The notes: generated by a model not told the origin, from the letters alone. Shown: positions 33,656 to 43,242, counted from the stretch's first letter. The stretch is DNA of 64,000 nucleotides from Ruegeria sp. R13_0 (GCF_017743995.1 NZ_JAGHRB010000012.1:98032-162031); one strand, 5' to 3'. Made by a program: numbers and translations.

Positions 33656-35805
33656 AGGTTCAACCCCGGAGTGTCGGTCAAATGCCCGATCCGCGCAGCC
33701 GGGTAACCCGCCGCGCGCAGATCCTCTAGCAATTTGTCGGCGATCTCGGGTGCTACCGCAGCCAGCAGCCCACCCGCTGTTTGCGGGTCGAACAACAGCG
33801 CCGCTTTGCCGTCAATGGGCAGCTCAGGCGCGATTGAGCGGTTATCTGCAAATAGGGTCGATTGGATGCCGGCGTCGCTCAGATCGATGGCTCCGGGCAT
33901 CACGGGGACGGCCTCAAGATCAAGCACCGCACCGCAATCTGATGCCTTGCACAACCCGTTCAAGTGCGCGGCCAAGCCGAACCCGGTGACGTCGGTCATC
34001 GCGTGGGCCTCACCTAGAATGCGCGACGCTGCGCCTTGCGGTTGGGTCATCATCTCATAGGCTTGCGCGACCGTTGCGCCCTCGGCTCGTCCGGACATTT
34101 CGGCAGCCATCACAACGCCGCTGCCGATGGTTTTGGTTAGGATCAACACATCGCCGGGCCTGCCACCGGCCAGAGTGATCGGGTCTTTGTCGCAAAGCCC
34201 TGTCACCGTGAAGCCAATCGTCATCTCATCGCCCATTGAGCTGTGGCCGCCGACGATCTCGGCCCCGGCGTCTCGCATGACGTCGCTGGCCGTGTGCATG
34301 ATCTCGGAAAGTGTCCGTTCCTGTAAGTCAGAAGACATGCGGGGCAGAATGAGAGTGGCCGTTGCTGCCTGCGGCGCGGCCCCCATAGCCCAAATGTCCC
34401 CCAACGCGTGCACGGCAGCGATACGGGTCATCAGGACCGGGTCATCGGTGACACTGCGCAGGTGGTCCGTGGTCATGACCTGCCGCGCAGTCCCGGTTGT
34501 CAGCAGCGCGGCGTCATCGCCCGGCAGCGCCGTCACGTCTTGACGCAATGGCCCAGGCAGCGCGGACAGCGCGCCGCGCAGCGCGCCACGCCCGAGTTTC
34601 GCCCCACAGCCGCCGCACATGGGTTTGTCACCAAGGGTTTCGGCCATACCGGCGGCACGGGCGCGCGGGAGGGGTGGGGTCGCCATGGCAGGCAGATCGC
34701 AGAACTTGTTCATGAAGCTCTGGTCAATATGGTCCTTCCAACGCCACATCAGGGCACCGCTGAACGACGTGCCCAGACGCTCGGCCAATGCAGACTGGTC
34801 GCCCAATGAGATCAGCTTCAGGTAATCCTTCTGCGGGACATAGCGCTGCATAGTCCCAGCCCCCAGCGCCGCGCGCAGGTTGTTGAACAACACCGGGGCC
34901 TCGCGCACCGCGTAGACGCCTGCTTTGGGGCGCGGGTTCTCGGTCAGGTGCGCGCAGTCTCCGGCGGCAAAGATAGCGGGGTCGCTGGATTGCAGGTGGC
35001 CGTTCACGCGGATGAAACCTTCGTACAGGTCCAGCCCGGTGTGCTGGATCCAGCTATAGGGTCTCGCCCCCGCTGCGCCGGTCACAAACTCGGCAGGGAT
35101 CTGGCGGCCATCGTCCAGTGCGACATGATCTGCGGTGATCTCTTTGATCGAGACTCCTTCGAGCACGTCGATGCCAAGATCGGCCATAGCCTTGCGGATC
35201 GTCGCTGCGGCCTTGGGACCGGTCGCTGTCAGGGCCGAGGCATTGTCGATCAGTGTGACTTGCGCGGGCCTGCCTTTGGTTTTCAGCGCATGGGCCATGG
35301 CCATCGCCAGTTCGACACCAGCAACGCCACCGCCGATCACGGCCACCGAGGCAGGGCCGGTGTTGTCCAAATATGCAGACCAACGCGCTGCGAAAGGCCC
35401 CAGAGGTTTGGCCGGTACGGCATGGTCCGCGAAACCGGGCAGGGCGGGCATGTCCGAGGTGATCCCGACATTGACCGAAGCGACATCGAATGCCACCGGA
35501 GGCCGCCCCGGCACATGCACACGGCGCTGGGCGGTGTCGATCCCCTCAACCGCGCCCAGAATGACCCGCGCGCCCGCGAAACGGGCCAGACGGACCAAAT
35601 CAATGTCCAGATCAGAGCGGGAGTAGTGACCGGCGACAAAGCCGGGCAGCATCCCGGAATAGGGCGCAGTCGGGCCGGGGTTGATCACCGTTACGCGCGC
35701 GCCGGGCAGAGGGTTCATGCCCCATTTGCGCAGCAGTAAAGCGTGGGTATGACCTCCGCCAATCAAAACCAGATCACGGGTCAGGGGCAGCGGAGGGTTA
35801 TGCAT
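33646..35805 (-). CDS. selD: Pyridine nucleotide-disulfide oxidoreductase fused to selenide, water dikinase (SelD)
   Basis: A 719-residue fusion. Residues 1-390 are a NADH dehydrogenase (Ndh)-type FAD/NAD oxidoreductase with IGGGHT (15-20), a second dinucleotide fold IGGGVAG (157-163) and FAAGDC (279-284). Residues 395-719 are SelD, which makes selenophosphate from selenide and ATP, with CGGCGAK (397-403) matching the E. coli Cys17/Lys20 pair as Cys400 and Lys403. The oxidoreductase may supply reduced selenium (inference). The start ATG 35805 is 5 nt after the phaG stop, so it is probably the tail of the antiporter operon. SelU converges on it. Confidence 0.92.
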   Translation of the reverse strand: MHNPPLPLTRDLVLIGGGHTHALLLRKWGMNPLPGARVTVINPGPTAPYSGMLPGFVAGHYSRSDLDIDLVRLARFAGARVILGAVEGIDTAQRRVHVPGRPPVAFDVASVNVGITSDMPALPGFADHAVPAKPLGPFAARWSAYLDNTGPASVAVIGGGVAGVELAMAMAHALKTKGRPAQVTLIDNASALTATGPKAAATIRKAMADLGIDVLEGVSIKEITADHVALDDGRQIPAEFVTGAAGARPYSWIQHTGLDLYEGFIRVNGHLQSSDPAIFAAGDCAHLTENPRPKAGVYAVREAPVLFNNLRAALGAGTMQRYVPQKDYLKLISLGDQSALAERLGTSFSGALMWRWKDHIDQSFMNKFCDLPAMATPPLPRARAAGMAETLGDKPMCGGCGAKLGRGALRGALSALPGPLRQDVTALPGDDAALLTTGTARQVMTTDHLRSVTDDPVLMTRIAAVHALGDIWAMGAAPQAATATLILPRMSSDLQERTLSEIMHTASDVMRDAGAEIVGGHSSMGDEMTIGFTVTGLCDKDPITLAGGRPGDVLILTKTIGSGVVMAAEMSGRAEGATVAQAYEMMTQPQGAASRILGEAHAMTDVTGFGLAAHLNGLCKASDCGAVLDLEAVPVMPGAIDLSDAGIQSTLFADNRSIAPELPIDGKAALLFDPQTAGGLLAAVAPEIADKLLEDLRAAGYPAARIGHLTDTPGLNLQS

Positions 35806-35810
35806 CAGGG

Positions 35811-36197
35811 TCAGTTCGTGCTGTGATCAGGGACGTCTTCGACCTGCTCGACCGCGTGGGTGGCCCAAAGCTCATCCTCGCCCGCATCCGGCAGATCCTG
35901 TGGCTTTTCATGACGATGAATGTGCCATTTGGCAATGAACAGGGCCGTGATCGGGGCCGTCAGGAACAAAAACAGCGTGATCAGCAGCTCATGCATCGAC
36001 AGTTTGCCCTCAAGCAACACGGAATGTGCAATCGAGGCCAGTAGCACGCCGCCCACACCCAGCGTTGTCGCTTTGGTCGGCGCGTGCAGGCGCGACATGG
36101 GGTCTTTCAGCTTGATCATTCCAAACGACCCAACGAAGCCGAAGATACCCGACATGATCAGGAAGGCGGCAATCAGCAATTCGACGAGAAATGTCAT
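35811..36197 (-). CDS. phaG: Na+/H+ (K+/H+) antiporter subunit G
   Basis: A 128-residue inner-membrane protein with three transmembrane helices and the MnhG/PhaG signature GMIKLKDPMSRLHAPTKATTLG, a subunit of the Mrp/Mnh/Pha multicomponent cation antiporter. The start ATG 36197 overlaps none of phaF, whose stop lies 7 nt upstream. The C-terminal tail (HIHRHEKPQDLPDAGEDE) is acidic and cytosolic or periplasmic. Last of the pha genes before the SelD fusion. Confidence 0.9.
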   Translation of the reverse strand: MTFLVELLIAAFLIMSGIFGFVGSFGMIKLKDPMSRLHAPTKATTLGVGGVLLASIAHSVLLEGKLSMHELLITLFLFLTAPITALFIAKWHIHRHEKPQDLPDAGEDELWATHAVEQVEDVPDHSTN

Positions 36198-36204
36198 GTC
36201 GCCC

Positions 36205-36474
36205 TCACTCGATAATGTTGCCGCGCAGCATGAAGCGCGCATAGGCTACGGTTGAAACAAAACCCAGCATGGCGATGATCATGGCAGCCTCAAAGAAGAT
36301 CTCGGTGCCTTGATCCAGCCCGTACAGGATCATAAGTGCGATGGTGTTGATCACCATCGTGTCCAGCGCCAGAACGCGGGTGCCGACACCATCGGCGGTG
36401 ATGATCCGCCAGAGGCACATCATGATTGCGGCTCCGAAGCAGGCGAAGGCGAAGTAGATCGCATAATCAATCAT
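36205..36474 (-). CDS. phaF: Antiporter subunit F
   Basis: An 89-residue, three-helix inner-membrane protein of the MnhF/PhaF family. The central motif GVGTRVLALDTMVINTIALMIL is diagnostic. Start ATG 36474 makes an ATGA overlap with the phaE stop; upstream in-frame residues (MPRRARPGGG...) are from the phaE reading frame and are not part of it. Confidence 0.9.
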   Translation of the reverse strand: MIDYAIYFAFACFGAAIMMCLWRIITADGVGTRVLALDTMVINTIALMILYGLDQGTEIFFEAAMIIAMLGFVSTVAYARFMLRGNIIE

Positions 36475-36971
36475 TCGAAAATCTCCTTCAGGCGGCGTTC
36501 GTAGCGCTGTTTGATCTGATCTCGCACCGCCTCCGGGTCGGGCGCGTCGAGGCAATGGACCAGCAGGTTGTGCCCTTGCGCCGACAGATCGCAGCTGACG
36601 GTACCCGGCGTCATGGTGATTGTCCCGGCCAGTACGGTTATTGCCTCGGGCGTGCGCAGTTCAAGCGGGACGCAGATCCAGTTTGGTTGGCGAGCGTCGT
36701 CGCGTTTGAACAGGATGATCCGGGCGACGGTGATATTGGCGACAACGATATCCCAAAGGACCACCAGCATGTACTCGGCCACCATGGGCCAATTGCGCAG
36801 TTTGGGGCGGTCAGGCCAGTAGGGTTGGGTGATAAAGGGAATGATGATCCCCAGAATCAAACCAAAAACGAGCGAGTTCAACGACCCGTTATTGGCAAGC
36901 AGAACCCAGACCAGTGTCAGCAGAAAGCTCAGGTGAGGGTGCGGGAATATACGATGTAGCAGCTTGATCAT
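36471..36971 (-). CDS. phaE: Antiporter subunit E
   Basis: The 166-residue MnhE/PhaE subunit has two N-terminal hydrophobic helices and a soluble C-terminal domain with VPLELRTPEAITVLAGTITMTPGTVSCDL, the MnhE signature. It overlaps phaD and phaF by 4 nt each, so the operon is translationally coupled. Confidence 0.9.
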   Translation of the reverse strand: MIKLLHRIFPHPHLSFLLTLVWVLLANNGSLNSLVFGLILGIIIPFITQPYWPDRPKLRNWPMVAEYMLVVLWDIVVANITVARIILFKRDDARQPNWICVPLELRTPEAITVLAGTITMTPGTVSCDLSAQGHNLLVHCLDAPDPEAVRDQIKQRYERRLKEIFE

Positions 36972-38503
36972 TCTGCCTCTCCCAATACGGCCGAGATGTA
37001 GTCTTCGGGCGTGAACAGTTGCTCGGCGGTTTTGCTGGTGTATTCGAGAGCGGGCCCTGCAAACAAGGTCAGCAGGATCAGACCGCCGACCAGACCGAAG
37101 ACCGCTGTAAATGCCAGTCCTGGGTGCGGTTCCGGGGAGGGTTGAGGCTCGGCGTCTTCCCCCTCGGGCTGAGGGTTATGGTCCGCGTCGTGGCTTTTCC
37201 AGAAGATCAACGTCCCGGCCCGTGCGAGACCCACGATTGTGACAAAGGACCCGATCAGGATGACCGCCCAGACAGAGGTTGCGTCGGGTGCATCCCGGGC
37301 CGCATCCAGAACCAGCAGCTTGCCGATAAAGCCGGACAGCGGAGGCATCCCGGCCATGGCAATCGCCCCCACAAAGAACAGCGCTGAGATCAATCCGGTC
37401 TGCGCCATTGGCTTCGTGGGTGCGATGGCGCCACCGCGGCGTTCCATCACCAGATCGGCGACAAGGAACAACAGGGCCGTCGCAAGCGTCGAGTGGAACA
37501 CATAGTAAAGCGCGGCTGCACTGGCATCCGGCGTGAACAGCGAAATGGCAATCAGCAGCGTCCCCATTGAGGCGATGGCACAGAAGGCCACCATCCGCGC
37601 GATATGTTGCGAACCGAGGATGCCGATGGCCCCGACGGCAAGGGTGACCAGCGCAGCAGGTTGCAGCCAATTGCCAACCAGCCCTTGAGTTGCCTCGACC
37701 TCAGGCCCGAAGGCCAGAGTGTACATGCGGATGATCGAATACGCCCCAACCTTGGTCATGATCGCGAACAAGGCCGCTACGGGGAGGGGCGCGTTGGCGT
37801 AGCTGGCCGGTAGCCAGAAATGCAACGGCAGAACGGCGGCCTTGATACAGAACACCAACAACAGCAACACGGCGCCAACCCGCAGCAGCGCGGTATCCTC
37901 AGGCGGTATCTCGGCCACACGCAGAGCGATATCGGCCATGTTGAGCGTGCCGGTCACACCGTAGAGCGTGCCCAGGGCGAACAGGAACAGGGTCGACCCC
38001 AACAGATTATAGGCCACGTATTGCACGCCAGCCTTCAGCCTGACCGCTCCACCGCCATGGGTCATCAGACCGTAGGAGGCGATCAGCAGGACCTCGAAGA
38101 ACACAAACAGGTTGAAGGCGTCGCCGGTCAGGAAGGCCCCGCACACGCCCATAAGCTGGAAGTGGAACAGGGCGTGAAAATGCTTGCCACGCTCATCCCA
38201 ACCCGAACCGATGGCGTAGAGCACAATGGGCAGGGCCAGTAGGGCGGTCAGCAGAACCATCATGGCTGAAAGCCGGTCCAGTACCATGACAATCCCGAAG
38301 GGGGCGGGCCAGTTGCCCAGTTCATAGACCTGAATGTCGCCTCCCGCGGCCTGCGCGGTGATGGTCAGGGCAATGCCCAGAAGGGCAACAACCCCCGCGA
38401 CCGAGAAGATGCGCTGCAGGTCGAGGTGATAGCGCAGGACCATGATGATGAATGGGGCCAGGATCGCAGGAAGGACGATCGGCGCAACGATCCAATGGTT
38501 CAT
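36968..38503 (-). CDS. phaD: Antiporter subunit D (NuoM/NuoN-like)
   Basis: A 511-residue proton-pumping-type subunit of the antiporter with about fourteen transmembrane helices. It resembles complex I subunits NuoM/N, with FCIKAAVLPLHFWLPASYANAPLPVAALFAIMTKVG carrying the key Lys and His of the conduit. The C-terminal tail (HDADHNPQPEGEDAEPQ) is charged. Overlaps phaC and phaE by 4 nt each. Confidence 0.93.
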   Translation of the reverse strand: MNHWIVAPIVLPAILAPFIIMVLRYHLDLQRIFSVAGVVALLGIALTITAQAAGGDIQVYELGNWPAPFGIVMVLDRLSAMMVLLTALLALPIVLYAIGSGWDERGKHFHALFHFQLMGVCGAFLTGDAFNLFVFFEVLLIASYGLMTHGGGAVRLKAGVQYVAYNLLGSTLFLFALGTLYGVTGTLNMADIALRVAEIPPEDTALLRVGAVLLLLVFCIKAAVLPLHFWLPASYANAPLPVAALFAIMTKVGAYSIIRMYTLAFGPEVEATQGLVGNWLQPAALVTLAVGAIGILGSQHIARMVAFCAIASMGTLLIAISLFTPDASAAALYYVFHSTLATALLFLVADLVMERRGGAIAPTKPMAQTGLISALFFVGAIAMAGMPPLSGFIGKLLVLDAARDAPDATSVWAVILIGSFVTIVGLARAGTLIFWKSHDADHNPQPEGEDAEPQPSPEPHPGLAFTAVFGLVGGLILLTLFAGPALEYTSKTAEQLFTPEDYISAVLGEAE

Positions 38504-38859
38504 GCGTCTTCTCCCGGCGCGTCCACGCTGTCATGCGGGCTCATATCGATATGGTCATCCTTCGAGGACAGATAGGCCGAGAGCGAGATCATCACGATCA
38601 CCGCCGTCATCCCGAACGAGATCACGATGGCCGTCAGCACCAGCGCCTGCGGCAGCGGATCGGTATAGGGAACGTCTTCGTATTTGTTCAGAACGGCAGG
38701 CGAATTCAGCGCCAGACGTCCGGTTGCGAACAGGAACACGTTCACCGCGTAGGTGATCAGCGACAGGCCAAGAATGACCGGGAATGTTCGGCGGCGCAGG
38801 ATCAGGAAAATCCCGGCGGCGGTCAGAATACCTACGGCAGAGGCAACGAGCGCTTCCAT
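38500..38859 (-). CDS. phaC: Antiporter subunit C (NuoK-like)
   Basis: A 119-residue subunit with three helices and the NuoK-like region LRRRTFPVILGLSLITYAVNVFLF, followed by DPLPQALVLTAIVISFGMTAVIV. Start ATG 38859 shares one base with the phaAB stop (TGATG). Upstream in-frame residues belong to the phaAB reading frame region and are excluded. The C-terminus has the acidic SSKDDHIDMSPHDSVDA tail. Confidence 0.92.
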   Translation of the reverse strand: MEALVASAVGILTAAGIFLILRRRTFPVILGLSLITYAVNVFLFATGRLALNSPAVLNKYEDVPYTDPLPQALVLTAIVISFGMTAVIVMISLSAYLSSKDDHIDMSPHDSVDAPGEDA

Positions 38860-41729
38860 CAGGCCTGCTCCTTCTCTTGTTCTTCTTCCGGCGGAGCATC
38901 CCGCAGCGGGTTGATATCCATCGGGAACTCCTGCGCCATGCCCGGCTGCCATGCAAAGCGGGACAGGCTATCCAGCGCCAGCATCACCGCGCCCAGAACA
39001 GCGAGGAAGACACCGGTGTCGAACAACATTGCGGTGGCCCATTCGAACTCTTCCAGGGGGGGCCAGTTGATGTAGCCGAAATCGCTGGTCAGGAAGGGGC
39101 GTTCATTGAACCAAGCGCCCAGACCGGTAGCGGCGGCGATCAGCACGCCCCATCCGATGGTGCCGTGATAGTAGAACCTCTGCCGTTCGATCGCCCAAGT
39201 ATAGCCACTGGCCATGTATTGCATCAGATAGGCGATGGCGACGATCAAGCCTGCGATGAAGCCTCCTCCGGGCTGATTGTGGCCACGGAAGAAGATGTAG
39301 GCACCAACCATCAGGGCAATCGGCATCATCACGCGGGTCACGACGACCATCATCAACGGATGGGAGTCGCCCGATTGCGGCCAATGCGGCTTGCGATTCA
39401 ACAGGTAGCCCCGGACATTGCTGCTCAGGACTGCTTCGGTCAGGGCAAAGATGATTAGCGCCGCGATGCCCAGAACGATGATCTCGCCAAAAGTATCAAA
39501 GCCCCTGAAATCCACGAGGATGACGTTCACCACGTTGGTGCCGCCGCCGCCTTTGTACGAGTTGGCAAGGTGGAATTCGGAAATCGTCGGGAAGGCAAAA
39601 TCACGCAGCATGATGGCGTAGACCAGAGCACCGGTCCCAAGCCCGGCCACAACCGAGATAGCAGCATCCCGCCAGCGCCGCGCAGCGGTGCTGTCCCATG
39701 GGGTCTCGGTCGGCAGGAAGTTCAGCGACAGCAGCAACAGGATCATCGTCACCACCTCGACCGAGATCTGGGTCAGTGCCAGATCCGGAGCCGAGAGGTA
39801 GTTGAACGCAACCGAAACGATCAGCCCGACTACACCGATCAGAACCAACGATAGCAAACGGTTACGGTGGAACCACATGATGCCCAGCGTTGCGCCCACC
39901 AGACAGATCCAGCCGACGATCGGAATGATCTGCGCAGGCAGCGGCACGCGGGTTTCAACTCCGATCGTCCCGGTGGAATAGGCGTAATAGCCAAGCCCGA
40001 CAGTAAAGGCGACAAAGACGATCGCATACCGGCTGAGGACACCGTTGTGCAGCTCATCTGTTATCCACTGACTGAGGCGGGTGAAGGCGTGGATCACGGC
40101 CTCGAAAATCACCTTGGCCTCGGGGCGTTTTCGGCTGTTCCAGATCTGTTCGCCACGGCTGTATCGGCTGACTAGAAAAAGCCCGCCCAAAGTTGCAACT
40201 ACTGACATGAACAGGGCTGGCGTAAAGCCGTGCCACAGTTTCAGGGAATAGTAGGGCAGTTTTTCTCCGCCGATTACAGCGCTGGAGACGATGGCGACCA
40301 ACGGACCGACGATCGCGGCAGAGTTTAGGCCAATCAATATAACCAGAACGACAAGAAACGCTGGCGCGAGCCAAAGTCCGACAGGCGGATCATGTGGTTT
40401 GGCTGGATAGTCATAGCGCTGGCGGCCCAAAAAGACATGGCCTACAAAACGGAACGAATACGCCGCTGAGAAGACGGCCGCCACAAGTGCCAGTATCGGG
40501 ACAATGCCATATAGATGCAGCCATTGGGTGTGAACGGTCTCTTCCAGCATCATCTCTTTTGACAGGAACCCGTTCAGCGGAGGCAGGCCAGCCATGGACA
40601 AAGCTGCGATGGTGCCGATGGTGAAGGTGATCGGCATCAGATGACGCAAGCCGCCCAGCCGTTTAACATCGCGCGTTCCGGTTTCGTGGTCTACAATGCC
40701 TGCGGTCATGAACAGCGCGGCTTTGAACGTCGCGTGGTTGATGATGTGGAACACGGCGGCCACGGCTGCAAACTTGGTGCCAAAGCCCAGCAGCATCGTG
40801 ATCAGGCCCAGATGTGACACGGTTGAGAACGCTAGTAGAGCCTTCAGATCGTCCTTGAACAGGGCGATCACGGCGCCGAGTAGCATGGTCACCAAACCGG
40901 TTGTTGCGACGATATAGAACCATGCCTCCGTCCCCGCCAAAACCGGCCACATTCGCGCCATCAGGAACAGCCCGGCCTTCACCATGGTGGCCGAGTGCAG
41001 ATAGGCGGAAACCGGCGTCGGGGCGGCCATGGCGTGAGGCAGCCAGAAATGGAACGGGAACTGCGCCGATTTGGTGAAACAGCCCAGCAGGATCAGGATC
41101 AGCGCGGGCAGATAGTAGGGCGAGGCCTGGATCAGCTCTTTGTTCTGCAAAATCACGCTGAGGTCATAGGATCCGACGATATTTCCCAAAATCAGCATCC
41201 CGGCAATCATCGCCAAGCCACCGCCTCCGGTGACAGCCAGTGCCATGCGCGCGCCTTGTCGGCCTTCGGGCAGGTGTTTCCAATAGCCGATCAGGAGGAA
41301 TGAGCTGAGCGAGGTCAGCTCCCAGAAAATGAGCAAAAGCAGGATATTATCGGACAGAACAATCCCAACCATCGCGCCCTGGAACAGCAACAGATAGGTG
41401 TAGAACTGCCCCATCGGATCTTCACGCGACAGGTAGAACCGCGCATAAAGGATGATTAGCAGGCCGATACCGAGGATCAGAAGGGCAAACAGAAAACCCA
41501 GCCCGTCCAACATGAAATTCGCGTTCAAGCCCAGCCCCGGTATCCAGTCGAACCGCGCTGTCACGACATCGCCACGCATCACGCTTGGGATATGGATCAG
41601 CAACCCCATCAGGGCGAGGAAAGTGGTCAACCCTGCGGCCGAGGCGGCTGCATTTCGTCCCGCCCGTATCAGGAGGGCTGGGAAAACAGCTCCGAGGAAG
41701 GGAAGGGCCGCGATGAGGAATAGGGACAA
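38859..41729 (-). CDS. phaA: Antiporter subunit A fused to subunit B (NuoL/MnhB-like)
   Basis: The main membrane subunit. The 956-residue protein carries a NuoL-like domain with LLLLIFWELTSLSSFLLIGYW and FHFWLPHAMAAPTPVSAYLHSATMVKAG, then a C-terminal MnhB domain (about 780-956) with GHNQPGGGFIAGLIVAIAYLMQYMASG. So A and B are fused, as in Pha1-type systems of alphaproteobacteria. I propose a TTG start at 41729 because GGAG lies 8 nt before it and MSLFLIAALPFLGAVFPALLI is the usual N-terminus; an upstream TTG at 41756 has no ribosome-binding site. The system exchanges Na+ or K+ for H+. Confidence 0.9.
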   Translation of the reverse strand: MSLFLIAALPFLGAVFPALLIRAGRNAAASAAGLTTFLALMGLLIHIPSVMRGDVVTARFDWIPGLGLNANFMLDGLGFLFALLILGIGLLIILYARFYLSREDPMGQFYTYLLLFQGAMVGIVLSDNILLLLIFWELTSLSSFLLIGYWKHLPEGRQGARMALAVTGGGGLAMIAGMLILGNIVGSYDLSVILQNKELIQASPYYLPALILILLGCFTKSAQFPFHFWLPHAMAAPTPVSAYLHSATMVKAGLFLMARMWPVLAGTEAWFYIVATTGLVTMLLGAVIALFKDDLKALLAFSTVSHLGLITMLLGFGTKFAAVAAVFHIINHATFKAALFMTAGIVDHETGTRDVKRLGGLRHLMPITFTIGTIAALSMAGLPPLNGFLSKEMMLEETVHTQWLHLYGIVPILALVAAVFSAAYSFRFVGHVFLGRQRYDYPAKPHDPPVGLWLAPAFLVVLVILIGLNSAAIVGPLVAIVSSAVIGGEKLPYYSLKLWHGFTPALFMSVVATLGGLFLVSRYSRGEQIWNSRKRPEAKVIFEAVIHAFTRLSQWITDELHNGVLSRYAIVFVAFTVGLGYYAYSTGTIGVETRVPLPAQIIPIVGWICLVGATLGIMWFHRNRLLSLVLIGVVGLIVSVAFNYLSAPDLALTQISVEVVTMILLLLSLNFLPTETPWDSTAARRWRDAAISVVAGLGTGALVYAIMLRDFAFPTISEFHLANSYKGGGGTNVVNVILVDFRGFDTFGEIIVLGIAALIIFALTEAVLSSNVRGYLLNRKPHWPQSGDSHPLMMVVVTRVMMPIALMVGAYIFFRGHNQPGGGFIAGLIVAIAYLMQYMASGYTWAIERQRFYYHGTIGWGVLIAAATGLGAWFNERPFLTSDFGYINWPPLEEFEWATAMLFDTGVFLAVLGAVMLALDSLSRFAWQPGMAQEFPMDINPLRDAPPEEEQEKEQA

Positions 41730-41756
41730 GTGCGATACTCCGGTCTGGGCGGTCAA

Positions 41757-41947
41757 TATGACAGATTTTCTAGGATAATTTAATGATTGTCCAAAAATTG
41801 CAAGGTTTTGACAGATGTTAAAAGGTGTATATCGATCCTATCTTTATGCGTGATAATGACGCGAACTTGATCCCGCTGCCGGAATTCCCCGGCGCGCGGT
41901 TGCAAGCCTTGTGATAGAACCAAGCCATGAGCGCAGGAGAACGCCAT
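41757..41947. promoter_or_regulatory. Divergent promoter region between the pha operon and the rhodanese gene
   Basis: This AT-rich stretch separates the two start sites. On the plus strand TTGACA (41808-41813) is a good -35, with TATCGA at 41830-41835 after a 16-bp spacer. On the minus strand TTGCAA followed 17 bp later by AATTAT could serve the pha operon. Both promoter assignments are weak predictions; no operator repeat stands out. Confidence 0.3.
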
Positions 41948-42418
41948 ATGGCAGACGGGAAAAGCCGAACGCGACGGTGGGTATTGATGGGCGGGGCAGG
42001 CGCAATTGCCGCAGGATTTGCCGTTCGTGAATACCGTTTGATCCCGCAGGATTACGCGGGCGGCCAACTGGAAGTGACGCAGGCGCATCAGAAAGCCGTC
42101 GCCGGAGATGTGTTGCTGGTGGACATCCGCACACCTCGGGAATGGAGGGCCACAGGCGTCGGACAAGGGGCGCAGCCTCTGGACATGCGGCGCGAGGATT
42201 TCATTCCGGCCCTTGTGCAAATGGCTGGCGGTGACAAGTCCGCCCCTGTGGCGCTGATCTGCGCGCGTGGTGTCCGTTCGGCACGGTTGAGCAATCAACT
42301 GACCGCAGCCGGGTTTACCAATATCATTGACGTGCCGGAGGGTATGTTGGGCTCGGCCGCCGGGCCGGGCTGGGTGCGGGCCGGTCTGCCGGTTGAGACC
42401 TTTGTCGAGGGCGAGTGA
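41948..42418 (+). CDS. Exported or membrane-anchored rhodanese-like protein
   Basis: A 156-residue protein with an N-terminal twin-arginine-like hydrophobic segment (RTRRWVLMGGAGAIAAGFAV) and a single rhodanese domain. The active-site loop ICARGVRSAR has Cys as nucleophile, and DIRTPREW is the usual rhodanese motif. It could transfer sulfur in or near the periplasm; partners are unknown. The start at 41948 has AGGAG 8 nt upstream; an ATG at 41927 is less well placed. Its stop overlaps the next gene (TGATG). Confidence 0.85.
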   Translation: MADGKSRTRRWVLMGGAGAIAAGFAVREYRLIPQDYAGGQLEVTQAHQKAVAGDVLLVDIRTPREWRATGVGQGAQPLDMRREDFIPALVQMAGGDKSAPVALICARGVRSARLSNQLTAAGFTNIIDVPEGMLGSAAGPGWVRAGLPVETFVEGE

Positions 42419-43242
42419 TGAAACACAAATACTGGCTATCTTTCTGTCTGACTGCTGCGGCGCAACCAACCTTGGCCGATTGTGGCCCGGATGAAGGTAC
42501 CTGCGAGATCGCCTCGGGCGCGTATCACATCGAGCTGCCCGAAGCTGACAACCCGCCTCTGGTCGTGTTTCTGCATGGCTACGGAGGCAGCGGCTCAGGA
42601 ACCATGAACAATCGCAGCATGGTCGAGCCTCTTCTGGCGCGCGGCTATGCGGTGATGGCACCGGAGGGGTTGGAGCGGCCGGACCGGGGCGGCATTCAAA
42701 GCTGGAACTTCTATCCCGGCTTTGGTGAACGTGACGAAACGGCCTTTCTCAGCGAAGCGGTGGATGATGCTGCGGAACGGTTTGGCATTGACGGCGAACG
42801 CGTTGTTCTAGGAGGGTTTTCCGCCGGCGGCTTCATGGTGAACTACCTCGCCTGCGATGCGCCCGAGACCTTCTCGGCCTATGTCCCCGTCTCAGGTGGC
42901 TTCTGGCGTCCGCATCCCGAATCCTGCGCCGGACCGATTCGCATGTTTCACACCCATGGCTGGATCGACAATGTCGTTCCGCTCGAGGGGCGTTTGCTGG
43001 GCGGTGGCCGTTTCCATCAAGGCGATATCTTTGCCGGGCTTGAGATCTGGCGCGAGGCAAATGGCTGTGTTGATACCAAGCCCAGCGGGTTCTCGACCAC
43101 GGGCCAGTTCATGCGGCGCAACTGGATGGGATGTGCCGAGGGCAGCGCGCTGGAGTTCGCGCTGTTCCCTGGCGGTCATACCGTGCCCAGCGGTTGGGCG
43201 GATATGATGCTGGACTGGTACGAAGGGTTGCCCGGCGGTTGA
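42418..43242 (+). CDS. Secreted esterase / PHB depolymerase-like alpha-beta hydrolase
   Basis: A 274-residue alpha-beta hydrolase with a signal peptide (1-20, cleaved near LADC). The oxyanion region is VVFLHGYGGSGSG, the nucleophile Ser is in GFSAGGF, and the catalytic Asp and His are probably in HGWIDNVVP and FPGGHTVPSG. It resembles LpqC/feruloyl-esterase and PHB-depolymerase families, so a polyester or ester substrate is plausible. The ATG at 42418 (not the GTG at 42415) is used. The gene ends one base before the opgH stop on the other strand, with a hairpin spanning both stops. Confidence 0.82.
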   Translation: MKHKYWLSFCLTAAAQPTLADCGPDEGTCEIASGAYHIELPEADNPPLVVFLHGYGGSGSGTMNNRSMVEPLLARGYAVMAPEGLERPDRGGIQSWNFYPGFGERDETAFLSEAVDDAAERFGIDGERVVLGGFSAGGFMVNYLACDAPETFSAYVPVSGGFWRPHPESCAGPIRMFHTHGWIDNVVPLEGRLLGGGRFHQGDIFAGLEIWREANGCVDTKPSGFSTTGQFMRRNWMGCAEGSALEFALFPGGHTVPSGWADMMLDWYEGLPGG

